DNA of 13,104 nt. It comes from Desulfobacterales bacterium (GTDB lineage: Bacteria; Desulfobacterota; Desulfobacteria; Desulfobacterales; RPRI01). Below, one piece after another: positions 6,877-13,104 of this stretch (the first letter of the stretch is position 1; each line of letters opens with the position of its first letter). Where the stretch lies: contig JAUYEO010000273.1 of assembly GCA_030689795.1 (NCBI GenBank), positions 1 to 13,104 on the forward strand. The letters run 5' to 3'. The position numbers and the translations under genes were made by a program. The notes beneath the pieces were generated by a model. It had not been told where the DNA came from, made no database searches, and saw only the letters and a program-made list of their open reading frames with translations.

Positions 6877-6948
6877 CCCACCATTCAGTATGCGCGTCCG
6901 GCAACGAGCGCCCGCTATTCAGGCGCGGCCAAAACTACAGGAATATGA
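6877..6948 (+). pseudogene. Possible scar of a second barrel-protein gene (C-terminal fragment)
   Basis: In one frame this stretch reads PTIQYARPATSARYSGAAKTTGI then TGA. The intact barrel gene has PLIQYWFPLSGAAKRT near its own 3' end. The match includes an exact 17-base identity (6918-6934 with 7952-7968) lying in the same codon phase in both copies. By chance, a shared 17-mer in a window this size is unlikely. The rest of the upstream frame shows no convincing similarity and no barrel ending in Phe. It may be the leftover of a duplicated, deleted porin gene, but the evidence is short. Confidence 0.3.
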
Positions 6949-6989
6949 AATTTAATGTTATTTCAAATATACATATTTGTAATAACAAT

Positions 6990-7018
6990 GCAATATATAT
7001 ACAATATTGTAATATTGC
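6990..7018. promoter_or_regulatory. Nested AT-rich palindrome upstream of the rightward sigma-54 promoter
   Basis: GCAATAT (6990-6996) is complementary to ATATTGC (7012-7018), and between them is the perfect palindrome ACAATATTGT (7001-7010). The centre is about 77 bases upstream of the predicted start of the barrel-amt2-glnK transcript, within enhancer range for RpoN promoters. The AT-rich background makes chance palindromes common, so this is only a candidate activator site. Confidence 0.3.
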
Positions 7019-7055
7019 TAAATTCATTTATTGTATAATATCAAATATTTATATG

Positions 7056-7072
7056 TTGGCATGATTATAGCA
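7056..7072 (+). promoter_or_regulatory. Sigma-54 (RpoN) -24/-12 promoter of the barrel-amt2-glnK operon
   Basis: TTGGCATG-ATTA-TAGCA matches YTGGCACG-N4-TTGCW at all but two positions (C to T in the -24 box, T to A in the -12 box). The GG (7058-7059) and GC (7070-7071) are exactly 10 bases apart. Transcription is predicted near 7083, leaving a leader of about 114 bases in which I see no strong hairpin. amt-glnK operons are classic NtrC/RpoN targets, so the position makes sense. Confidence 0.75.
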
Positions 7073-7196
7073 GTTCTTTTGTCATGGCAAAAATACGAAT
7101 TCTTAAAAAACAGAAAGGTGCGATGGATAGAAGAAGATCAGAGGAATAAGAGTGAGCGTTGTATTTTGATCAATGAATTAATTGAAGGGAGAAAAA

Positions 7197-8054
7197 ATGA
7201 AAAATTTATTTTTAGCAACAAGTATGTTCGCTTTGATGATGACAGCATTTATGACAACAGCCGGTGCAGATGAGGCTACTCCGGCCATAGACACCCCTGC
7301 TGTTCAGGCGACCCGGGATAACCTGGCAACAGGAAGCGTTTCAGCGGGCGTGTTCAACAGGTACATCTTCAGAGGCTATGAGTTGAGCGCGCATAGCGCT
7401 GTTATTCAGCCTGCAGTGACTGTTTCCTACAAGGGCTTCAGTGCATCAATGTGGGGTAATATTGATACTGACGAGCACCCGACCCAATCTTTTGTTCCTG
7501 ACAGAGAAGGACAGAAAAGCTTCAATGAGACCGACCTTACCCTGAGCTATGCTTACAACATAGATAAACTTGCACTTACCGGTGGGTATGTCTATTACGG
7601 TACGAAATATGCGAATGAGACTGAAGAGCTTTTTATTTCAGCCACTTATGATACTCTTCTTAAGCCGACATTGGCTATCTATCAGGACATAAATGAGTAT
7701 TCAGGGACATATATAAATCTTTCAGTATCGAAGTCCCTCCCGATCTGTAAGGAGATCAGCCTGGACCTTGGCGCATCTGCAGGATATTTTGCCGGAAGTT
7801 CTGACTACTGGAAAACCTACGAAAGATCAACGGGTGCATATACAGGTAAGAAATATCAGGCATTCCATGATGGCATGGTCAAGGCCGGACTCACTATTCC
7901 TGTTGCCGGGAATATAGTAATACAGCCTTTAATACAGTACTGGTTCCCTCTTTCAGGCGCGGCCAAAAGGACGGTTGACGACAACTCATACAACTTTAAC
8001 GGAAAGCTCGATGATACTTTTGTTTACGGTTTGAATGTCACATTGTCATTCTGA
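7197..8054 (+). CDS. Outer-membrane beta-barrel protein (TorF-like putative porin)
   Basis: A 285-residue exported protein. The ATG at 7197 has AAGGGAG five bases upstream; an in-frame TTG at 7182 is less likely. Residues 1-24 form a signal peptide (MKNLFLATSMFALMMTAFMT, then TAGA before DEAT). After a short Ala/Thr/Pro-rich linker comes a run of amphipathic, aromatic-rich strands: SAGVFNRYIFRGYELS, then QPAVTVSYKGFSASMWGNI, and repeated strands to the final LNVTLSF. The terminal Phe is the barrel-assembly signature. The 'S--V-NRYIFRG' start resembles the TorF/gcw_chp family of putative porins; that assignment is from memory. It is the first gene of a sigma-54 operon and ends 24 bases before amt2, so a role in passage of a nitrogen compound across the outer membrane under nitrogen limitation is a reasonable inference. 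The substrate is unknown. Confidence 0.8.
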   Translation: MKNLFLATSMFALMMTAFMTTAGADEATPAIDTPAVQATRDNLATGSVSAGVFNRYIFRGYELSAHSAVIQPAVTVSYKGFSASMWGNIDTDEHPTQSFVPDREGQKSFNETDLTLSYAYNIDKLALTGGYVYYGTKYANETEELFISATYDTLLKPTLAIYQDINEYSGTYINLSVSKSLPICKEISLDLGASAGYFAGSSDYWKTYERSTGAYTGKKYQAFHDGMVKAGLTIPVAGNIVIQPLIQYWFPLSGAAKRTVDDNSYNFNGKLDDTFVYGLNVTLSF

Positions 8055-8078
8055 AAATAATTTATACGGAGGATAGAT

Positions 8079-9569
8079 ATGAAAAGATTTGTAATAGCAG
8101 GCGTATTAATTAGTATGCTGTACCTCATTTTTCCGGGCATGCTTTTTGCCGGGGACAAACTTGCAGAGGCGCCTGTGGCAGAGCAGGCGATTACACCTGT
8201 GCCTGCTGCGAATGTTTCAGCAGCGCCGGCTGTGGCCGTGACTCAAGAAGCGCTGGATGCGCTGAAAAGCTCCATGAAGGTGGGCGTTGACACAGCCTGG
8301 GTGCTCTTCACCGCGTTTCTTGTCTTTTTTATGAACCTGGGTTTTGCCATGGTGGAGTCGGGATTATGCCGTGCGAAAAATACGGTAAACATCCTGGCGA
8401 AGAACTTTATCGTATTTGCCTTATCGTCGGCATCTTTCTGGGTAATCGGCTGGGGACTCATGTTCGGCAACGGCAACCCCTTTGCGGGTCTGGAGGGTCT
8501 GTTCTTTGCAAGCGGCGCTGATAACAGCCCGGCCATGGGCGAAGCCTACAAGGGTGCTTACACCGCCCTTAACTGGACCGGCGTGCCTATGTGGGCAAAG
8601 TTCTTTTTCCAACTGGTGTTTGCGGGAACCGCCGCGACCATCGTTTCGGGAGCTGTGGCAGAGCGCATCAAATTCCATTCCTTTATCGCCTTTTCATTTA
8701 TTCTGGTGGCTATTATGTATCCGATCACCGGTCACTGGATCTGGGGCGGCGGCTGGCTGCAATCCTTGGGAATGTTCGATTTCGCCGGTTCCACGGTTGT
8801 TCACTCCGTGGGTGGTTGGTCGGCGCTCGCCGGCGTGATCCTTCTCGGTTCCCGTCTTGGCAAGTACCGCGCTGACGGTTCGGTTAATCCTATCTTAGGG
8901 CACAACATGTCCACGGCAACTCTGGGGGGAATCGTGCTCTGGTTCGGCTGGTTTGGGTTCAATCCTGGCTCCACCATGGCTGTGGGCGACGGCAGTGCCA
9001 TCGCGCACGTCGCGATGACCACCAATACCGCTGCCGCAATGGCTGTCATCAGCTCAACCGGCACCTCGTGGTTGCTGCAGAAGAAGCCCGATCTATCCAT
9101 GATCATAAACGGTGCTCTCGCCGGCCTGGTAGCCATCACGGCGCCCTGCGCCTTCGTGAGCGTTGGTTCATCGGCCATCATCGGCCTCATCGCCGGTGTG
9201 CTTGTTGTATTCGCGGTATTCATGTTTGACAAACTGAAGATTGACGACCCCGTGGGCGCACTTTCGGTTCACCTGGTAAACGGTGTATTCGGCACCCTGG
9301 CGGTAGGACTCTTCGCCCAGGATAAGATTACAGGGACGGCAACCGGTAACGGCCTTTTATTCGGAGGCGGCGCCAAGCTCCTTATCGCACAATCGGTCGG
9401 TGTCGTGGCGGTCGGTGTCTTTACGTTCACTGTCGCTTTCGCCGTATGGTACCTTATTAAGCGGATAATGGGTCTAAGGGTATCGCGTGAGGAGGAGATC
9501 GGCGGATTGGATCTCGGCGAGCACGGCACAAAGGCCTATCCAGACTTCCAGGGTTTCCTTACAAAATAA
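8079..9569 (+). CDS. amt: Ammonium transporter with cleavable signal peptide (amt2)
   Basis: A second Amt family protein, 496 residues, longer than amt1 because of its N-terminus. Residues 1-24 look like a signal peptide (MKRFVIAGVLISMLYLIFPG, then MLFA before GDK), followed by about 40 residues rich in Ala, Val and Pro. The Amt core begins near 69 (VGVDTAWVLFTAF). The motif GFAMVESGLCRAKN marks a clade different from the 'LALFYGGLVR' type of amt1. Asp234 and His242 in DFAGSTVVH and His398 in LSVHLVNGVFG are the pore residues. The tail has GLRVSREEEIGGLDLGEHG, a PII-binding type C-terminus. GGAGG at 8068-8072 lies six bases before the ATG. It sits between the barrel gene and glnK, whose product should gate it. 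By eye its coding sequence is richer in G and C than the surrounding spacers and glnD, which could reflect strong expression or transfer. Confidence 0.95.
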   Translation: MKRFVIAGVLISMLYLIFPGMLFAGDKLAEAPVAEQAITPVPAANVSAAPAVAVTQEALDALKSSMKVGVDTAWVLFTAFLVFFMNLGFAMVESGLCRAKNTVNILAKNFIVFALSSASFWVIGWGLMFGNGNPFAGLEGLFFASGADNSPAMGEAYKGAYTALNWTGVPMWAKFFFQLVFAGTAATIVSGAVAERIKFHSFIAFSFILVAIMYPITGHWIWGGGWLQSLGMFDFAGSTVVHSVGGWSALAGVILLGSRLGKYRADGSVNPILGHNMSTATLGGIVLWFGWFGFNPGSTMAVGDGSAIAHVAMTTNTAAAMAVISSTGTSWLLQKKPDLSMIINGALAGLVAITAPCAFVSVGSSAIIGLIAGVLVVFAVFMFDKLKIDDPVGALSVHLVNGVFGTLAVGLFAQDKITGTATGNGLLFGGGAKLLIAQSVGVVAVGVFTFTVAFAVWYLIKRIMGLRVSREEEIGGLDLGEHGTKAYPDFQGFLTK

Positions 9570-9613
9570 TAAATGTCACGCAAGCGTTAATTTCAAAAAG
9601 AGGAGAAAATACT

Positions 9614-9955
9614 ATGAAACTTATAATAGCAATTGTGCAGCCTGAAAAGCTGAGCGATGTCAAGCAGGCGCTCACCACAGCAAAAGTGGGGAAGATGACT
9701 GTCTCCAGCGTTATCGGATGCGGATCACAGGGCGGATATACCGAATCCTACCGAGGCGCCGTAACCGATATAAACCTCCTGGATAAGGTGCGCTTCGAGG
9801 TTGCGGTCAATGACGAATTCGTAAAACCCGCCATTGACGCAATAATCAAAGGCGCGCGAAGCGGCAAAATCGGCGACGGAAAGATATTCGTGGTTCCCCT
9901 GGAAGAGTGCATCAGGGTGCGCACCGGCGAGACGGGAGCCGCTGCTATCGGCTGA
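9614..9955 (+). CDS. glnK: PII family protein lacking the uridylylation tyrosine (GlnK-like)
   Basis: A 113-residue PII protein directly downstream of amt2 (44-base gap, AGGAG at 9601-9605 before the ATG). Aligned without gaps to E. coli GlnB, the T-loop reads GCGSQGGYTESYRGAVTDINLLDKVRF: Gln39, Tyr46, Arg47 and Lys58 are kept, but position 51 is Thr instead of Tyr, Arg38 is Ser and Lys40 is Gly. GlnD should therefore be unable to modify it at the usual site. The B-loop SGKIGDGKIFVV and the C-loop RVRTGETG are intact, so ATP and 2-oxoglutarate binding are expected. Arg47, which in E. coli GlnK inserts into the AmtB pore, is present, so Amt gating remains plausible. It is best seen as an Amt-dedicated PII controlled by ligands alone. 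It is not a NifI protein: the nif-type T-loop and context are absent. Confidence 0.92.
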   Translation: MKLIIAIVQPEKLSDVKQALTTAKVGKMTVSSVIGCGSQGGYTESYRGAVTDINLLDKVRFEVAVNDEFVKPAIDAIIKGARSGKIGDGKIFVVPLEECIRVRTGETGAAAIG

Positions 9956-9962
9956 CATCGCG

Positions 9963-9998
9963 GTCCGGTTCGGCTGCGCATAACGCACCGAACCGGAC
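9963..9998. terminator. Strong hairpin between convergent glnK and glnE
   Basis: GTCCGGTTCGG (9963-9973) and CCGAACCGGAC (9988-9998) are perfectly complementary. Inside, after one bulged C at 9974, TGCG (9975-9978) pairs with CGCA (9984-9987) around the loop CATAA. This gives 15 base pairs in all. It starts eight bases past the glnK stop and lies between two genes transcribed towards each other, so a shared transcription stop is likely. No long T-run follows directly on either strand, so it is not a textbook intrinsic terminator. Confidence 0.6.
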
Positions 9999-10031
9999 AG
10001 TACTCCCCCTGCCAAAAACATTTCATTTTTA

Positions 10032-12920
10032 TCAGGAGTATTTTGTTATTAATGTATCCCAGATTTTTATTACCTGTTCCCTAATGTCGGCGAATCTGGA
10101 AGCTTCAACTTTGGCGGGTTTTTCCTGGAGACTCAGCCTGTGGGCAGTCAATCTGTACGTAAGATAGGCTTCTTTAAGAAAGTGAGCCGTATAATTATCA
10201 ATGATTTTTGTTTCTGCAAGTGTTTGAAGAATCCGTACATTATCAGTCCATTTTGCAATTTCGTCATGTTCATTTGATTGTAACAGAACAAGGTACTGAA
10301 CAAGAAATTCAATATCAACTATGCCGCCTGTATCCTGTTTTATATCAAACAGACCCGGATCGGGTTTCAGGTGCTCTTTTCTCATTCGTTCCCGCATGTT
10401 TAAAACTTCATCCCGGAGCTTCTCTTTATCTCTGCGGCGGGCAAGCGCCTCCTTCCTGATTTGCTGAAATTTTTCGGCAATAACACTGTCTCCGCATACA
10501 GGCCTGGCTCTTACAATGGCCTGGTGCTCCCAGGTCCACGCTTCATTCAGCATGTATTCCCTGTATCCGTCGATATGGCTTACAAGAAGGCCTGAGCCTC
10601 CGCTTGGCCGAAGCCGCATATCCGCTTCGTAAATCATCCCCGCTCGGGTATAGGAAGTCAGTATATGCACAACTCTTTCTCCAAGCCTTGCAAAAAACTG
10701 GGAATTTTCAACCGGTCTCGGGCCTTTTGCCGTCCGGCCTTCAACACCGGAATGGAGGAAAACAAGGTCAATATCGGAACTGTACCCCAGTTCAAGCCCC
10801 CCGAGTTTTCCATAGGCTATAACTGCAAAACCTTTTTCGTATTTTTTCTCATCCAGGAAGCAACGTGGCCTTCCGTGTTTTTGTACAAGATGATCCCATG
10901 AGAGTTCGAGCACCTTTTCGATTATTACTTCGGCAATATATGAGAGGTGGTCGCTCACTTTCATAAGAGGAAGACCTCCAGTGACATCGGCAGCAGCAAC
11001 ACGAAGAGTGTTTACCTGTTTAAAGATACACAGTTCCTCGATCTGATACTCAAGATCCGTGGAATGGATTCTTTCAAGCCGTTTTTCGATCTCTTTTTCA
11101 AGCTCTGGCTTTTGCGGAGGAACATAAAGGTTTCTTGCATCAAGAAGTTCATCGAGAAGAACCGGATGCCGGGCCAGAAAAGAGATAATCCATGAGCTTG
11201 AAACGGCCAGCCTCACAAGATGTTTCACCGCAGCCGGGCTTTCGAGCAGAAGGGAGAGATAGCATGTGCGTCTTTCTATTGCTTTGAGCAGGTCAACGAT
11301 ATGATTCAATACGGAAACCGGATCTCCGGACATGCCTGCCTCTTTGAGAAACAAAGGAATCAGTTTGTCCAGTTTATGCCGCCCGCTCCCGCTGAGGGCG
11401 CGTGTGGATGGATCACTGCGCAGATGTTTGAGCAGGCCTATTACCTCCTCCGGCTTTTTGAAACCTGCCAGGAGGAGGATCTTTTTATTCTCTTCTTCCC
11501 TGTTAAGGGATTGCCAGACATCATGCAGTTCTTTTTGGGTATTATCCTCTTTCTTTCCTGCGCCGTTTTCTCCTGCTTCAAGAATCCTGCTGAAATGGCC
11601 CTGAACTTTTTCTCTGTGTTTTTCAAGCTCTGTTTGAAATAATTCCGGGCTGGAAAAACCCATTGAAGCGGCAAGAGATGCTCCCGACACCGGATCTTCG
11701 GGCAAACTGTGTGTCTGCTGGTCGGAAAATTCCTGCAAATGGTTTTCAACCGTGCGAAGAAATATATAAGCGTCTTCAAGTTCATCGCAGGTATCTTTTG
11801 AAACATAATTGTTTTCAGCAAGGATTCTTAACACTTTTACTACATCTCGCTCCTGAAGAACAGGTACCACCCCACCGCGGATAAGCTGAAAAATCTGGGC
11901 AAAAAACTCTATCTCCCTGATTCCTCCGGGCCCCAGCTTTATGTTCCCCTTCATCTCTTTCTGCATCACCTGAAGAGTTATTTTTTCCTTCATGTCCCTT
12001 AAGGATTCTATGGCGCCGTAATCAAGATATCTCCTGTAAACAAAGGGTTTGAGTCTTTCCAGGAGTATTTTCCCGGCAGCCTTGTCACCGGCAACTATCC
12101 TTGCTTTTATTAATGCGTACCGCTCCCACTCCCGTCCCTGCTCCTGGTAATAGTCTTCCATCCGGTCAAAGTTCATAACAAGCGGGCCGCTCTCTCCGTA
12201 AGGGCGGAGCCGCAAATCGACACGAAATACCATCCCGTCATAATCCGTGGCGCCGATAACATTAATAAGTCGGCGGCAGAGGCGAACAAAGAACTCATCG
12301 TTGTCTAGTACGGTTTTTCCGCCTTTTGTTTCACCTGCTTCGGGATAAGCGAAAACAAGATCAACATCTGAAGAAAAATTAAGCTCAAATGCTCCGAGCT
12401 TTCCCATCCCGATAACAACCGGTTTTTGTTCATGGCCGCTTGCGTTCCCGGGTACCCCGAACTCAATCTTCATGATCCCGTAAAGGTTTGAAATTGCAGC
12501 GTCGATACAGGCATCCGCAAATCCGGAAAGATCCCTGCCTGTTTCAGAAAGGCCCGCGATGCGGGAAAGATCACGCCAGGCTATTCTCAGCATCTCGCGT
12601 GAACGGAATTTTCTGAGTATACTTCCTATGCCCTCTTCGTTGTTTATGCCTGATAAAAGGCGCTTTACTTTTCCGGCATACACACCGTCCGGATAAGATC
12701 TCTTGAGGTCTCCGCTTTCGAGAAGATCTGCAAAAAGAGTGGGGGTTCTGATACAGCTTTTTGCAATAAAGTCGCTTAAAGCAAAAACAAACTTCAGCTC
12801 GGAAAAAAATTCCTGATCTTTTTCAATATCAATACCGGTATCTTTAAATGCCGTCCTGAATGAATCGAGTTTGTTGTTTAAGTCCGGCAGAAGTTCTTCC
12901 GGAATGGCAGGAAGAGGCAT
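10032..12920 (-). CDS. glnE: Bifunctional glutamine synthetase adenylyltransferase / adenylyl-removing enzyme
   Basis: Adds AMP to, or removes it from, Tyr398 of GlnA under control of PII and glutamine. Two nucleotidyltransferase halves are present. Numbered from the outermost ATG at 12989, the N-terminal (deadenylylase) half has GKLGAFELNFSSDVDLVF at 196-213 with Asp208, Asp210 and Asp258. The C-terminal (adenylylase) half has GKLGGLELGYSSDIDLVF at 727-744 with Asp739, Asp741 and Asp790. GGIREIEFF (355-363) and GGIVDIEFLVQ (888-898) follow each domain. The open frame to 12989 gives 985 residues, but its first codons (MTFYES) come from the dispersed repeat TCGTAAAAAGTCAT and have no ribosome site. 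The ATG at 12918-12920, with AAGG five bases upstream, gives 962 residues, nearer E. coli (946), and I prefer it. No sigma-54 site was seen upstream. Ends convergent with glnK. Confidence 0.95.
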   Translation of the reverse strand: MPLPAIPEELLPDLNNKLDSFRTAFKDTGIDIEKDQEFFSELKFVFALSDFIAKSCIRTPTLFADLLESGDLKRSYPDGVYAGKVKRLLSGINNEEGIGSILRKFRSREMLRIAWRDLSRIAGLSETGRDLSGFADACIDAAISNLYGIMKIEFGVPGNASGHEQKPVVIGMGKLGAFELNFSSDVDLVFAYPEAGETKGGKTVLDNDEFFVRLCRRLINVIGATDYDGMVFRVDLRLRPYGESGPLVMNFDRMEDYYQEQGREWERYALIKARIVAGDKAAGKILLERLKPFVYRRYLDYGAIESLRDMKEKITLQVMQKEMKGNIKLGPGGIREIEFFAQIFQLIRGGVVPVLQERDVVKVLRILAENNYVSKDTCDELEDAYIFLRTVENHLQEFSDQQTHSLPEDPVSGASLAASMGFSSPELFQTELEKHREKVQGHFSRILEAGENGAGKKEDNTQKELHDVWQSLNREEENKKILLLAGFKKPEEVIGLLKHLRSDPSTRALSGSGRHKLDKLIPLFLKEAGMSGDPVSVLNHIVDLLKAIERRTCYLSLLLESPAAVKHLVRLAVSSSWIISFLARHPVLLDELLDARNLYVPPQKPELEKEIEKRLERIHSTDLEYQIEELCIFKQVNTLRVAAADVTGGLPLMKVSDHLSYIAEVIIEKVLELSWDHLVQKHGRPRCFLDEKKYEKGFAVIAYGKLGGLELGYSSDIDLVFLHSGVEGRTAKGPRPVENSQFFARLGERVVHILTSYTRAGMIYEADMRLRPSGGSGLLVSHIDGYREYMLNEAWTWEHQAIVRARPVCGDSVIAEKFQQIRKEALARRRDKEKLRDEVLNMRERMRKEHLKPDPGLFDIKQDTGGIVDIEFLVQYLVLLQSNEHDEIAKWTDNVRILQTLAETKIIDNYTAHFLKEAYLTYRLTAHRLSLQEKPAKVEASRFADIREQVIKIWDTLITKYS

Positions 12921-12975
12921 GGGCGCCTTTTTATATTTTTTTATCGGGTTAAATGTTTCTTTAATAATGATGCTC

Positions 12976-12989
12976 TCGTAAAAAGTCAT
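12976..12989. repeat. Copy of the TCGTAAAAAGTCAT dispersed repeat end
   Basis: These 14 bases are identical to 275-288, the left end of the MITE-like element beyond nifA, nearly 12.7 kb away. Here the complement supplies the ATG and first codons of the longest glnE reading frame. It may be the edge of another element running through the right end of the window. Confidence 0.55.
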
Positions 12990-13044
12990 ATGCGAACGGA
13001 TTTGAGATTTTTGGGGAATAGATTTTTAAGGAACTGAGCGTTAA

Positions 13045-13089
13045 AAATCACAAGCTGTTTGAGGGCGTTAGCCCGAGTTCTTGTGATTT
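13045..13089. repeat. Long hairpin at the right edge, upstream of glnE
   Basis: AAATCACAAG (13045-13054) pairs perfectly with CTTGTGATTT (13080-13089). Nested inside are GGGC (13063-13066) and GCCC (13071-13074) around a GTTA loop. The stretch 12990-13104 has no gene. The hairpin is probably part of a dispersed repeat together with the copy at 12976-12989, or the end structure of a gene beyond the window. Confidence 0.5.
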
Positions 13090-13104
13090 AGCGAAGTGAC
13101 TTAA

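Larger units (their letters stand above)
6475..7196. other. Divergent AT-rich control region between glnD and the barrel-amt2-glnK operon
   Basis: This 722-base stretch has no convincing gene. From left to right it holds the glnD leader and sigma-54 promoter (to 6530), a short inverted repeat GGATC-TTC-GATCC at 6532-6544, an AT-rich block (about 6545-6745) with two strong palindromes, a more GC-rich block (about 6780-6940) with a possible gene scar, a second AT-rich block with nested palindromes (about 6955-7050), the rightward sigma-54 promoter at 7056-7072, and a leader of about 114 bases before the barrel gene. The hexamer TGTAAT or its complement recurs at 6548, 6616, 6627, 6637, 6978 and 7008. 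Given the base composition this is only a weak hint of an operator half-site. Confidence 0.6.

Noticed and set aside
6500..7050. NifA upstream activating sequences (TGT-N10-ACA)
   Set aside because: Every TGT in the AT-rich parts of the spacer was checked. None had ACA exactly 10 bases on; the closest, at 6616-6632, has an 11-base gap.
6745..7064. Two overlapping + strand frames in the divergent spacer as intact genes
   Set aside because: No ribosome site, no recognisable protein family over their length, and both end in AT-rich sequence. Only the short PTIQY...SGAAK part is kept, as a possible gene scar.
7031..7273. An 80-codon + strand frame between the spacer and the barrel gene
   Set aside because: It starts upstream of the sigma-54 promoter, has no ribosome site, overlaps the signal peptide of the barrel gene in another frame, and its composition is not protein-like.
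9614..9955. The second PII as a NifI-type nitrogenase regulator
   Set aside because: The T-loop aligns without gaps to GlnB/GlnK and the gene follows amt rather than nifH, so a GlnK-like role fits better.

Overview
The window reads as a nitrogen-control locus from a Gram-negative, probably nitrogen-fixing bacterium. I place it tentatively among the Desulfobacterota (former Deltaproteobacteria). The reasons are the full GlnB/GlnD/GlnE covalent-modification cascade, a NifA-like activator end, sigma-54 promoters, an outer-membrane beta-barrel gene, and AT-rich spacers holding dispersed hairpin repeats of a style I associate with that group. The lineage call is inference; genus cannot be read from the sequence.

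Layout, left to right: (1) the 3' end of a NifA-like sigma-54 activator on the + strand (1-269). (2) A repeat-rich spacer with a small MITE-like element and a tandem octamer (270-533). (3) A leftward operon amt1-glnB-glnA: AmtB-type transporter, canonical PII with Tyr51, and type I glutamine synthetase with its adenylylation Tyr398. (4) A spacer with a REP-like double hairpin and a second octamer array. (5) glnD on the minus strand, preceded by a full-consensus sigma-54 promoter. (6) A 722-base AT-rich divergent control region with two sigma-54 promoters facing away from each other, several perfect palindromes and a possible gene scar. (7) A rightward operon: outer-membrane barrel protein, a second Amt with a cleavable signal peptide, and a second PII that lacks Tyr51. 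(8) A hairpin between convergent genes, then glnE on the minus strand. (9) A right edge with more dispersed-repeat sequence.

Together the genes form one ammonium-sensing circuit. Two Amt proteins bring in ammonium, each with its own PII partner. GlnD modifies the canonical PII, PII directs GlnE, and GlnE adenylylates GlnA. The NifA-like protein ties the locus to nitrogen fixation. The most notable points are the sigma-54 promoter on glnD, the PII paralogue that GlnD should be unable to uridylylate, the barrel protein in the amt2-glnK operon, and the clustering of the whole cascade. No CRISPR array, tRNA, rRNA, intact transposase or clearly unknown multi-gene system was seen. Most of the locus is recognisable biology in an unusual arrangement.
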